Below, piece after piece: positions 37,863-45,469 of a stretch of DNA of 64,000 nucleotides. This stretch comes from Pediococcus stilesii (GTDB lineage: Bacteria; Bacillota; Bacilli; Lactobacillales; Lactobacillaceae). The notes under the pieces were generated by a model. It ran no database searches and was not told the DNA's origin. It worked only from the letters and a program-made list of their open reading frames with translations. The position numbers were made by a program, and so were the translations under genes. Position 1 is the first letter of the stretch. Each line of letters begins with the position of its first letter. The stretch spans positions 48,292 through 112,291 of the forward strand of contig NZ_JQBX01000005.1 of the NCBI RefSeq assembly GCF_001437075.1, written 5' to 3'.

Positions 37863-38485
37863 TAGTTCATTACCTCCATAAATTTTTTAGCCATAGCAAC
37901 TGGGTCACTGGCTTTCATAATTCCGCCACCAACAATGACACTCTCGACAATTCCTTGTTTGGCCAATTTTTGGGCGACTTCTAAATTAATTCCGCCGGCC
38001 ACTGAAATACGGCTAATTTTAGGGAACATGTGATGAAATTCGGCAACCGTTTCAACAGCATCAAATCCAGTTTCTGCGTCCATTGCATGGTGGATTCCAT
38101 AAATCGCGTTACTGAATTCAGAAATTTCTTCGCGCTTATTTTGGTGGATTTCCATCATATCAATAAACATGTCTTTTTCCCGTTCTTCAGCGATCGCATA
38201 AACTTTTTCAATCGTATCAACCGCAGACGCACCCATAACGGTCAGAATGTCTGCACCGGCATCAAACCCTTTATCAAACTCGTAAGGACCTTCGTCAATT
38301 GTTTTCAAATCAATCAACAGCTGTGCATGCTGTAAATTTAATTTTGAATTCTTAATCGCAATTAATCCATAATCCTTAACAAGTGATGTTCCAAATTCAA
38401 TGATATCAACAACTGAATCCAGTTGGTTAGCAATTTTAACCGCGTAATCCAAATCTACTCGATCAATTGCAACTTGTAATTTCAT
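37862..38485 (-). CDS. hxlA: 3-hexulose-6-phosphate synthase / 3-keto-L-gulonate-6-phosphate decarboxylase family
   Basis: A 207-residue TIM-barrel protein of the OMP decarboxylase superfamily. Seen: D8, E30 and the D59-x-K61-x-x-D64 motif (LIDLKTIDEG), the metal- and substrate-binding residues shared by HPS (aldol addition of formaldehyde to ribulose 5-phosphate) and KGPDC (UlaD, decarboxylation to a pentulose phosphate). DLKTIDEG with a following E is closer to HPS, and the PHI partner supports it. The physiological direction is open. Starts on the last base of the kinase gene. Confidence 0.82.
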   Translation of the reverse strand: MKLQVAIDRVDLDYAVKIANQLDSVVDIIEFGTSLVKDYGLIAIKNSKLNLQHAQLLIDLKTIDEGPYEFDKGFDAGADILTVMGASAVDTIEKVYAIAEEREKDMFIDMMEIHQNKREEISEFSNAIYGIHHAMDAETGFDAVETVAEFHHMFPKISRISVAGGINLEVAQKLAKQGIVESVIVGGGIMKASDPVAMAKKFMEVMN

Positions 38486-39447
38486 TATTCTTCTTGAACC
38501 CCCTCTTTTTTGTAAAACGCAGTTAATTCATCAGGTGTCGGATAACCATCATTATCACCTGGTGTTTGAACCTGCAAGGCTCCAACAGCATTTCCACGTA
38601 GAACGGCGCTCTTTAATGACTTGTTTTCAAGCAAGGCGGTAATTACTCCTAGAGCAAATCCATCGCCAGCTCCTACTGTATCAACAATATGATCAACTTT
38701 AAAGCCCTTAACGGTAAAGGATTCCCCATCCTTATTCTTAACGAATGCTCCATCCGGGCCAATTTTAACGATGACCGTCTTAGTTCGCTGGCCCTTGAGG
38801 TAGAAGTCAGCAATTTCTTCAGGATCTTCTGAGCCCATTAAAATTTTTCCTTCTCCCACTCCCGGAAGAACGATGTCAGCAAACCCAGCTAAGTCATTAA
38901 TTGTTGTCCGCATGGTTTCTTCGTCTTTCCACAATGGTGGTCGTAAGTTAGGATCAAAAGTAATCAATGTTCCCTTTTCAACCAAACGATCCATTAAAGT
39001 CCGAAATGTTTCTTCCGCCGTATCAGAGATGGCTGGAAAAATACCTGACATATGAGCAATTTTAACATCGTCCAAGTCGACATTTTCAATTACATCTTTT
39101 GTAAGGTGCGCTGCAGCAGAACCACGACGATAATTATACGTCTGGGGATCGCCTTTTGTCACCATATCTTTTAATTGAAATGCAGTCCAATACCGGGAAT
39201 CGCTACTGATATACTTTGTTCCAACCGCATGACTTTTAATTGTTTTGATAACGAATTCGCCAAGGGGTTCTTCTCCTACCCCAGAAATATATTCGACCGA
39301 ATGTCCAAGACGTTTGACACCGATGGCCACGTTCAGTTCCGCTCCTCCCAAAATTTTATGGAATTCAACGGCATCTACCAATGAAACATCGGGTTCTTTT
39401 GACGCAAAAGTTGTGATTGGTTCTCCAATTGTAATAACTTCACTCAT
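38485..39447 (-). CDS. PfkB-family carbohydrate kinase (KdgK-like)
   Basis: A 320-residue ribokinase-fold kinase. Seen: GGAELNVAIGVKRLGHSVEYISGVGEEPLGEF (substrate-binding N-terminal region), FDPNLRPPLW and VDTVGAGDGFALGV, with catalytic Asp in GAGD. The DPNLRPPLW segment is typical of 2-keto-3-deoxygluconate and related kinases. It phosphorylates a sugar or sugar acid from the transporter. No KDPG aldolase gene is in this operon, so KDG may not be the substrate. RBS GGGGATTTT. Confidence 0.85.
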   Translation of the reverse strand: MSEVITIGEPITTFASKEPDVSLVDAVEFHKILGGAELNVAIGVKRLGHSVEYISGVGEEPLGEFVIKTIKSHAVGTKYISSDSRYWTAFQLKDMVTKGDPQTYNYRRGSAAAHLTKDVIENVDLDDVKIAHMSGIFPAISDTAEETFRTLMDRLVEKGTLITFDPNLRPPLWKDEETMRTTINDLAGFADIVLPGVGEGKILMGSEDPEEIADFYLKGQRTKTVIVKIGPDGAFVKNKDGESFTVKGFKVDHIVDTVGAGDGFALGVITALLENKSLKSAVLRGNAVGALQVQTPGDNDGYPTPDELTAFYKKEGVQEE

Positions 39448-39490
39448 TTTAAAATCCCCATTTCTTTTTTAATTTATTCAAATTTTTAAT

Positions 39491-40783
39491 TTATCCAAAG
39501 AAGTAATAGACTAACAGTTCATTAATAATCGTTACAATCCACATGACGGGAACACCATGTTTCAAGAAGTCTTTTGATTGAACTTTCATGTAGCTCAATC
39601 CCCATACGTTCCAAGACTGCGTGATATCCGTCGAAACCGCCAAAATTGCGGGTGCGTAAAGGAGCGGAATTAAGAAGGAATCGTTGAATAATCCGGTTCC
39701 TGATAGGACCGCTGCAGTCGCTGCACCAGCACCCCATAGATGAAGTGGCCCACGGAATAACGCCAATGGTGCCAAAACACCCAATGCTAACGCCAAAACT
39801 AGATGGCTATTTGGTAAGATTGCAGCAAATAGTGGTTTAAAACGAACCGCATCAAGTGAAGCAGCACGACTAAACATAATCAATGCCATCAAGAACATAA
39901 TTAATCCGGCAATATCGCTGACCGATTGTTGAATTGTATTATTTAAGAATTCAACAAATTTCTTGTAGCCCTTCATCTTGCCAGTTAATAACATCGCTAA
40001 AATTGTTGCTAACGTTAGAGATGGAATTGCATCCCATTTAAAAATCATATTCATCAATACTGGCACGATTGGAATAATGTAAGTTAAAACGCTAACGTTT
40101 GACTTTCCATCATCACTCGGCTGTTCTGCACCAATTATTTCCAAATTTTGTTCAGCATTGGCAGGATCAATTCGACGTCGATTCAAGACGAAGAAAATAA
40201 TTACGGCAAGCAATTGAACTACCCCGGCAATCGCTGCAAAGATTAGATATTTACCACCATAAACGGCATTTGGAAAGAAGGCCTTTACCTGGTTGTATAA
40301 AACAACGTTCAAATACATTGGTGCCCCAATTGCCATTGAGAAAACAGATAATGCTAAATCACGCGGAATACCAACCGATAGCATGATTGGAAGTAAGATA
40401 ACACCAATGGCGATTACCGATCCAACACCATACGCGCTAACAAAAATAAATGACGTAACAAGTAAAATCAGAATTCCAGCTAAGACTGGATGTTTCTTAC
40501 CAACCCGATTAGTCTGTTGTGAAATTGCCGGAGCAATCCCACTATCAACCAAAACTCGACCAAACCACGAACCAAAAACAATGTAGATGATCGTCGGCCC
40601 GTAATTTAATGCCGGTTCCGCAAACACTTTTTGAATAACAATGTTAGCCGGGATCATTCCCACAACCGACCAAATAATCGCCATTACGAAGAATCCGATT
40701 ACGAGATTTCCACCCTTAATAATGTAGTATGTAAAAAATACAAACGTTATTAAAAGTAAAATCGCACTAATTGTTGAAACCAT
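39491..40783 (-). CDS. Ion-transporter-superfamily permease (gluconate/citrate type)
   Basis: About 430 residues and 11-12 membrane segments. It has hydrophobic blocks such as VFGSWFGRVLVDSGIAPAIS, VSAYGVGSVIAIGVILLPIMLSVG and LFRGPLHLWGAGAATAAVL. The architecture resembles the GntP/CitMHS/NhaC-like superfamily; I cannot settle the family. It probably imports the substrate of this operon, a sugar acid or organic acid, with H+ or Na+. ATG at 40783 overlaps the isomerase stop region (AGGTG upstream). Confidence 0.75.
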   Translation of the reverse strand: MVSTISAILLLITFVFFTYYIIKGGNLVIGFFVMAIIWSVVGMIPANIVIQKVFAEPALNYGPTIIYIVFGSWFGRVLVDSGIAPAISQQTNRVGKKHPVLAGILILLVTSFIFVSAYGVGSVIAIGVILLPIMLSVGIPRDLALSVFSMAIGAPMYLNVVLYNQVKAFFPNAVYGGKYLIFAAIAGVVQLLAVIIFFVLNRRRIDPANAEQNLEIIGAEQPSDDGKSNVSVLTYIIPIVPVLMNMIFKWDAIPSLTLATILAMLLTGKMKGYKKFVEFLNNTIQQSVSDIAGLIMFLMALIMFSRAASLDAVRFKPLFAAILPNSHLVLALALGVLAPLALFRGPLHLWGAGAATAAVLSGTGLFNDSFLIPLLYAPAILAVSTDITQSWNVWGLSYMKVQSKDFLKHGVPVMWIVTIINELLVYYFFG

Positions 40784-40784
40784 A

Positions 40785-41534
40785 TTATTCACCTACCCCC
40801 GCTCGGAATACCTTGATTTGTTCAAGAATTTGTTCATCATCCTTCATTGGGTATTCCAAGGCAAAACTCACGTCATGTGGCAAGTATGAAATAATATCTT
40901 TCCAGTCAAACATTCCTGTATTTAAATCATCAGAAGTTACCATCGTTCCATCTTGATCAATTGTGTTTTTAAGATGAATGTAGTGCGTATATTTCGCCAA
41001 ATCTTTTGCGCTTTGAACTGCATCACCATGTGTAAATCCCCAGTTACCAAGATCATAAACATAGCCCAATTGAACTAGTCCTGCGTCATGAGCAGCATCT
41101 AAAAAGGTTTTAATGGCTTTAACAGTTCCAGATACCGGCGTTTGATCATTTTCAACGTTCATTTCAATTTGATCCAAAGGTAGTCCCTCAAAAGCCTCTT
41201 TTAAATCACCAGTAAAGCGATCAAAATGACCCGTATTGAATTTAATCTTGCTAATTCCCATTACTGATCCTTCGTCAAAATATTGCTTCAATTTAGGATT
41301 GATCGTTCCATCTTCTAAAAATACTTCGTCTGGAACACTGTAATTGACAATCAAACCTTGTTGTTTAGCGTGTTCACCAACTGATTTTGTTTCTTGTGCA
41401 GTGTCGGTGAAATATTCACGACGAACTTCGATTCCATCAACACCAAGCTTGGCTACTCGATCAACAAGTTCGGTTTGAGTTGTTCCTTCTTTGACAGCGC
41501 TTTCAAAAATCCATGTATTTAAAATTAAGTTCAT
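40785..41534 (-). CDS. Sugar-phosphate isomerase/epimerase-like TIM barrel protein
   Basis: A 249-residue protein of the xylose-isomerase-like/AP-endonuclease 2 barrel family. Seen: LGVDGIEVRREYF, EMNVENDQ, YVYDLGNWGF and YIHLKN, holding likely metal-binding Glu, Asp and His residues. Members epimerise or isomerise ketoses or sugar phosphates (UlaE, Hyi, tagatose epimerase), so substrate is open. The ATG at 41534 has GGGGGAAAATAAA before it. Second gene of the operon. Confidence 0.8.
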   Translation of the reverse strand: MNLILNTWIFESAVKEGTTQTELVDRVAKLGVDGIEVRREYFTDTAQETKSVGEHAKQQGLIVNYSVPDEVFLEDGTINPKLKQYFDEGSVMGISKIKFNTGHFDRFTGDLKEAFEGLPLDQIEMNVENDQTPVSGTVKAIKTFLDAAHDAGLVQLGYVYDLGNWGFTHGDAVQSAKDLAKYTHYIHLKNTIDQDGTMVTSDDLNTGMFDWKDIISYLPHDVSFALEYPMKDDEQILEQIKVFRAGVGE

Positions 41535-41557
41535 TTTATTTTCCCCCATTCGGTTTA

Positions 41558-41815
41558 TTAATAACGATTAAGTTGTTTAACACGAGCCATTAATTCATTG
41601 AAAGATAAATCTTTGAATTTCTTTTCATCAGTGCTATTAAAATTAGTATTTTCAATCTTATTAAAATCTTCAATCAAATAATAAGCTGTTAAATAACTAA
41701 GCAAATATTTCTTGGCCTCGTCTAAAATTTTAGAGTTATCAACGTCTTTTTTTGACACAGACTCAGCAAATTCCATTGCAAATTTTCCAGAGTCAATTAA
41801 TGTTCTATCAGCCAT
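41558..41815 (-). CDS. Unrecognised 85-aa protein, first gene of the hexulose operon
   Basis: A small, mainly helical, soluble protein (MADRTLIDSGKFAMEFAES..., core KKYLLSYLTAYYLIEDFNKI). No Cys, no membrane span, no known motif seen. The promoter and both operators lie directly upstream, with GGAGG 7 bases before the ATG, so it should be well expressed. It may be a regulator or a subunit for one of the enzymes; no function can be given. Confidence 0.75.
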   Translation of the reverse strand: MADRTLIDSGKFAMEFAESVSKKDVDNSKILDEAKKYLLSYLTAYYLIEDFNKIENTNFNSTDEKKFKDLSFNELMARVKQLNRY

Positions 41816-41845
41816 TTCCTAACCTCCATATTAATTTATGTTCTT

Positions 41846-41864
41846 ATGGTAAACGTTTAACCAT
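41846..41864. promoter_or_regulatory. Operator 1 of the hexulose operon (LacI-type)
   Basis: ATGGTAAACGTTTAACCAT, a near-perfect CG-centred palindrome 28 bases downstream of the -10, suited to block transcription. It resembles both LacI-family and CcpA (cre) sites; the TGG...CCA ends differ from the cre consensus. Confidence 0.7.
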
Positions 41865-41891
41865 AAAATGTAAAACCTTTTATCTGATCTA

Positions 41892-41920
41892 AGTATCAGT
41901 CCATATGGAAATGTTTTCAA
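41892..41920 (-). promoter_or_regulatory. Promoter of the hexulose operon
   Basis: TTGAAA (41915-41920), 17 bases, GATACT (41892-41897) on the minus strand, between the two operators. Confidence 0.75.
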
Positions 41921-41934
41921 CAAATATACCTATC

Positions 41935-41953
41935 TTAGTTAAACGTTTTCCTC
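41935..41953. promoter_or_regulatory. Operator 2 of the hexulose operon (LacI-type)
   Basis: TTAGTTAAACGTTTTCCTC shares the TAAACGTTT core with operator 1; the centres are 90 bp apart. It lies upstream of the -35. DNA looping between the two is possible. Confidence 0.55.
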
Positions 41954-42037
41954 TAATAATCAATATACCATATATTCAATAAGAAAAAGCGTAGTTTTTA
42001 AAAACAAAAATATTTTAGTTTACTTTTTTAAAATCCG

Positions 42038-42133
42038 TCAAAGATTGTTCTTTAGGTAATTTTTATTCACAGGGTTAACCAATCGGCAATATTGGTGATA
42101 AGTTTTTTTAATAACCAAAAGCTTAAATCGCAT
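42038..42133 (-). CDS. Possible 31-aa small ORF
   Basis: MRFKLLVIKKTYHQY..., a basic 31-residue frame after a strong SD-like AGGAGG, which is 12 bases away (long). No promoter is evident, and it lies 3' of the terminator at 42173. It may be a remnant or chance. The rest of the 41954-42270 gap is A/T-rich and holds only that terminator. Confidence 0.2.
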   Translation of the reverse strand: MRFKLLVIKKTYHQYCRLVNPVNKNYLKNNL

Positions 42134-42172
42134 TAATCTTTTTGTCCTCCTCGTTATAGGATCGAACGGAAA

Positions 42173-42224
42173 ACAAAAAAATTCAGATAAAAAACTGAAT
42201 TTTTTTCAGCTTCTATCTGAATTT
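42173..42224 (-). terminator. Terminator after the 124-aa unknown gene
   Basis: AATTCAGATA and TATCTGAATT pair, with an inner CTGAA/TTCAG stem, followed by seven T on the minus strand. Lies 47 bases past the stop at 42271. Confidence 0.85.
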
Positions 42225-42270
42225 AATCATTATTTTCGGTCAAAAATCATCGAATTGATAGTCCCATGTA

Positions 42271-42645
42271 TTAATTCCATTTAATTTGGAAAGCATTTTT
42301 TCCACGAATATCCACGATACTTTCTAAACTTCCAGATTCTTTTTTAGCTTCTTCCGCCGATATTTGAGTGTATGTAATTCGCTTGGTAACTTTAGGATTA
42401 ATTGGCAATTTACAATCAACAATAATTCTATCAGCCGTTGAAATTGTTAAATTAAATTCATCGTTCACCGTTACAATTGGATTCATTAATAAAACCCGAT
42501 CGCCTGTCTTAAACTCAATCGATAGAATCTGATCTTCAAAAGAAGTTTTCGCTATTTCAAAAAAGAAATCCAAATTTTCACTAAAAGATTTGCCATAAAT
42601 ACTAAAAATTCCACCCTTAGTGTTCACTATTAAGCCTTTGTCCAT
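42271..42645 (-). CDS. Unrecognised 124-aa protein
   Basis: I do not recognise this. It is soluble and beta-rich (MDKGLIVNTKGGIFSIYGKS, DRVLLMNPIVTVNDEFNLTIS), has no signal peptide or Cys, and ends in RGKNAFQIKWN. GGGGG precedes its ATG. Its own terminator follows. The isochorismatase-type gene lies 70 bases upstream on the same strand, so co-transcription is possible. Confidence 0.7.
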   Translation of the reverse strand: MDKGLIVNTKGGIFSIYGKSFSENLDFFFEIAKTSFEDQILSIEFKTGDRVLLMNPIVTVNDEFNLTISTADRIIVDCKLPINPKVTKRITYTQISAEEAKKESGSLESIVDIRGKNAFQIKWN

Positions 42646-42715
42646 GTTAGATACCCCCGCTATTTTTTACAAAATAATCATAACAATTTTTGGCAAATTA
42701 AACTTCAATGACGAA

Positions 42716-43210
42716 CTAATATAATTTTAAATAACGGTCCTTCCATATCGTCTCAAAAAAACTAATCGTCTGTGAAGCCGTCATGTACGCATTATCATAC
42801 GTCGATGTGGCGCCCTTTTTCATTTGGACCTGGAAACCTAATCCATGCGCAAACTTAACCGTAGCATCAATACAATACTCAGTTTGTGCTCCACAAATTT
42901 CAATTGATTTTGCGTTAATCTCCTCGAACGTCGACATCAAATTCGTATGGAAAAAAGAACTTGCATGTGTCTTACCCAAAAAAGTATCCGTTGGCCGTTG
43001 ATCAATTCCTGGGAGCAACTGCCATGCGCTTGAGCCTTGTTCCAGCCCCTCTTCATGATGACGAATAAAAGTAATTGGTCGATGGGCAATCCGATAGCTT
43101 TGAATAATGCTATTCGTATTTTCAACTAGCTCACTTAAATGATCAATATCACCGTTTGAATGACAAACCCCATTCTGCAAATCGATTACTAACAAAACAT
43201 CCGAAATCAT
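42716..43210 (-). CDS. Isochorismatase-family cysteine hydrolase
   Basis: A 164-residue cytoplasmic hydrolase with the family triad D10 (LLVIDLQNG), K80 (GKTHASSF) and nucleophile C113 (GAQTEYCIDAT). The family includes nicotinamidases, N-carbamoylsarcosine amidohydrolases and others; the cis-peptide region GAQTE is seen, but the substrate cannot be told. Faces the divergent asnA leader. GGAGG lies 6 bases before the ATG. Confidence 0.88.
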   Translation of the reverse strand: MISDVLLVIDLQNGVCHSNGDIDHLSELVENTNSIIQSYRIAHRPITFIRHHEEGLEQGSSAWQLLPGIDQRPTDTFLGKTHASSFFHTNLMSTFEEINAKSIEICGAQTEYCIDATVKFAHGLGFQVQMKKGATSTYDNAYMTASQTISFFETIWKDRYLKLY

Positions 43211-43293
43211 ACGCTTCCTCCAATACTAACTTTTCTCTAAAGTACTCTTTTTAGCGGCTAAAAACCATTAATCTTTTAAAAATTAAATTTAAA

Positions 43294-43322
43294 TTTTACA
43301 TTTTCAAATTTAAATGCTATTA
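43294..43322 (+). promoter_or_regulatory. asnA promoter
   Basis: TTTACA (43294-43299), 17 bases, TATTAT (43317-43322). It puts the transcript start just before the T-box leader. Confidence 0.6.
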
Positions 43323-43344
43323 TAATAAAAAATTAAAAAATGAT

Positions 43345-43614
43345 GAAGACAAAAAGAGAGACGAGTAGGTTTTAACATTCTGTCAGTGAGTTGGGATTAG
43401 TGCGAACCCGATCAGACCCTGTTGATTCTGAATAACACTTTCTTAGTTTCTAACTGAAATAACTCATGTTATAGTAGGCTTAGACGTTACCGGTACGTTA
43501 CCATTCGGAGGAGTATGTTAGTACTCTTATTGAGGTGGCTCATTTATGAGCAACTGGGGTGGTACCGCGAAAAGTCTTTCGTCCCTTTAGTTGGGATGGA
43601 AGGCTTTTTATTTT
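43345..43614 (+). promoter_or_regulatory. T-box riboswitch (asparagine) with terminator
   Basis: Seen: a stem I region with the AGAGAGA start and a GTGCGAACCC-type element, the T-box GGGTGGTACCGCG at 43557-43569, and a terminator (AAAGTCTTTCGTCCC with GGGATGGAAGGCTTT and T-run, 43571-43614). The likely specifier is AAC (Asn) at 43434-43436. Uncharged tRNA-Asn would stabilise the antiterminator and switch on asnA, which fits the downstream gene. Confidence 0.9.
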
Positions 43615-43655
43615 GTCCTCAAAATTTAATAAAATTAAAAAAGGAGAACTACGCT

Positions 43656-44663
43656 ATGCATTTAATCATACCCGAATCATATGATTCAAAATTAACCGTT
43701 CGTGAAACTCAAGAAGCAATTCGTTATATTCGTGAAACTTTCCAAGATGAATTTGGTAAAGAATTAAATCTTTCTCGTCTATCAGCGCCCATGTTTGTCC
43801 CAAAAGATACCGGATTAAATGATAACTTAAATGGTGTTGAAACCCCCGTTTCGTTCACCATGGAGGATATGCCCGGTGAAGACATTGAAATCGTGCACTC
43901 CCTTGCAAAATGGAAGCGGGTTGCATTAAAGCGTTTTGACTTTAAAATTCATAGTGGCCTTTATACCAACATGAATGCCATTCGTAAAGACGAAGATTTG
44001 GACAACATTCATTCAATCTATGTTGACCAGTGGGATTGGGAAAAAGTGATTGCAAAAGACGAACGGAACTTGACAACTTTAAAAGACACCGTTAAAAACA
44101 TTTTTAAGGTTATCAAACATATGGAACACGAAGTCTGGTATAAATATCCACAAGCTGTTCATCATCTTCCAGACCAAATTCACTTTGTTACCACTCAAGA
44201 ATTAGAAGATCGTTTCCCCGACCTGAGTCCCAAAGAGCGTGAAGATGCCATTTGTAAAGAATTAGGTTGTGTATTTTTAATGCAAATCGGCGGACCAATG
44301 CGTAGTGGAAAGCGCCATGATGGACGCGCACCGGACTATGATGACTGGAAGTTAAACGGAGACATCCTATTTTGGTATGAGCCTCTTCAAAAGGCCTTAG
44401 AAGTATCTAGTATGGGTATTCGAGTTAGTGAAGAATCGATGTTAGAACAGCTTAAAGCCGCTCATGCTGAAGACCGCATTAAGTTACCTTATCACCAAAT
44501 GCTTTTGAACCACGAACTTCCATATACAATTGGCGGTGGAATTGGACAATCGCGAATTTGCATGCTCTTACTTGGTAAGGCACACGTTGGCGAAGTTCAA
44601 GCTAGCGTTTGGCCCCAAACGATGATCGATCAATGTGAAAAAGCCGGAATTCATATTTTATAA
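43656..44663 (+). CDS. asnA: Aspartate--ammonia ligase (asparagine synthetase A)
   Basis: A 335-residue enzyme related to class II aminoacyl-tRNA synthetases; it makes asparagine from aspartate, ammonia and ATP. Seen: [19 protein letters not shown] at the N-terminus, [16 protein letters not shown] [12 protein letters not shown], and [14 protein letters not shown] (ATP-binding motif 3). The ATG at 43656 has AAAGGAG at 9 bases; a longer frame upstream runs through the T-box and is not coding. Confidence 0.96.
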   Translation: MHLIIPESYDSKLTVRETQEAIRYIRETFQDEFGKELNLSRLSAPMFVPKDTGLNDNLNGVETPVSFTMEDMPGEDIEIVHSLAKWKRVALKRFDFKIHSGLYTNMNAIRKDEDLDNIHSIYVDQWDWEKVIAKDERNLTTLKDTVKNIFKVIKHMEHEVWYKYPQAVHHLPDQIHFVTTQELEDRFPDLSPKEREDAICKELGCVFLMQIGGPMRSGKRHDGRAPDYDDWKLNGDILFWYEPLQKALEVSSMGIRVSEESMLEQLKAAHAEDRIKLPYHQMLLNHELPYTIGGGIGQSRICMLLLGKAHVGEVQASVWPQTMIDQCEKAGIHIL

Positions 44664-44708
44664 TTAAAAATCTCTAATAACCGCTGAAAATTAATGATTT
44701 TAAAATAA

Positions 44709-44802
44709 AAAAACGGTATCTAAGCTTGCGATGTATACCTCAAGAGTAAAAGTGTGAACTTTTATTTTTGAAATATACAGCATCCGCTTAGATACCGTTT
44801 TT
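44709..44802. terminator. Long bidirectional hairpin between asnA and rex
   Basis: AAAAACGGTATCTAAGC pairs with GCTTAGATACCGTTTTT over 17 bp. Further nested stems (GATGTATA with TATACAGCATC, TCAA with TTGA, TAAAAGT with ACTTTTA) make the whole 94 bases nearly one hairpin. T-runs on both sides fit a terminator for convergent asnA (+) and rex (-). Much longer than needed; a repeat element is possible. Confidence 0.8.
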
Positions 44803-44810
44803 AATTACTT

Positions 44811-45455
44811 TTAAAATAGATCGGCTTGATTTTGATGGTTAATCGAATAAATTAATGCTTGAAGTTCGACTGATAAATCAACATTTTGAACAATAACCCG
44901 ACTGGGGACGTCGATTAATTCAGTTGTGAAATTCATAATTCCATGAACTCCAGCTTTAACCAACATATCGGCCATTTTCTGTGCAGCCGAAGCCGGAACG
45001 GTTAAAATTGCAACCGTAATATCTTGTTCCTTAATTTGTTCTTGGATGTCGCTAATATCATAAACCGGAACCTTACTTTGCACAGTACCCACAATTTCTT
45101 GGTTAACATCAAATGCTGCGCTAATCCGAGCGTTCCCGATTTGGTGGAATTTAAAGTTCAACAGCGCATGACCTAGGTTTCCCACCCCGATTAAAGCAAC
45201 ATTAGCAGTTGTATCCTGCTTTAATGCATCATTAAACAACATCAGTAACGTTTTAACGTCATAGCCATATCCACGCCGTCCCATTTGACCAAAATAAGAG
45301 AAATCGCGACGAATCGTTGCTGCGTCAATTTTTAATAGGTCTTCTAAAATTGCAGAAGAAACTTTGTCTTCGCCCTTTTTCGATAACTCACTCAAACAAC
45401 GATAATATAACGGGAGTCTCCTAGTTGTTGCCTCAGATAATTTCATCTTTTCCAT
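44811..45455 (-). CDS. rex: Redox-sensing transcriptional repressor Rex
   Basis: A 214-residue NADH/NAD+-sensing repressor. Seen: an N-terminal winged helix (SEATTRRLPLYYRCLSEL, ATIRRDFSYFGQMGRRGYGY) and a Rossmann domain with GVGNLG (residues 90-95). It represses fermentation and NADH-recycling genes at high NAD+. The ATG follows GGAGGTGG. 14 bases downstream of the beta-lactamase-fold gene. Confidence 0.96.
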   Translation of the reverse strand: MEKMKLSEATTRRLPLYYRCLSELSKKGEDKVSSAILEDLLKIDAATIRRDFSYFGQMGRRGYGYDVKTLLMLFNDALKQDTTANVALIGVGNLGHALLNFKFHQIGNARISAAFDVNQEIVGTVQSKVPVYDISDIQEQIKEQDITVAILTVPASAAQKMADMLVKAGVHGIMNFTTELIDVPSRVIVQNVDLSVELQALIYSINHQNQADLF

Positions 45456-45469
45456 TTATTCCACCTCCT

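Noticed and set aside
37320..38485. Formaldehyde detoxification by a RuMP pathway as the operon's role
   Set aside because: The linked transporter, kinase and isomerase point to a carbon source instead, and there is no formaldehyde-sensing regulator.
41846..41864. Plain CcpA cre site as the only reading of operator 1
   Set aside because: The palindrome extends to TGG/CCA beyond the cre ends and a second site is 90 bp away, so a dedicated LacI-family operator is as likely. Left open rather than called cre.
43515..43655. N-terminal extension of asnA in the same frame
   Set aside because: It runs through the T-box and terminator, and the first residues of AsnA match at the ATG at 43656, which has a good RBS.
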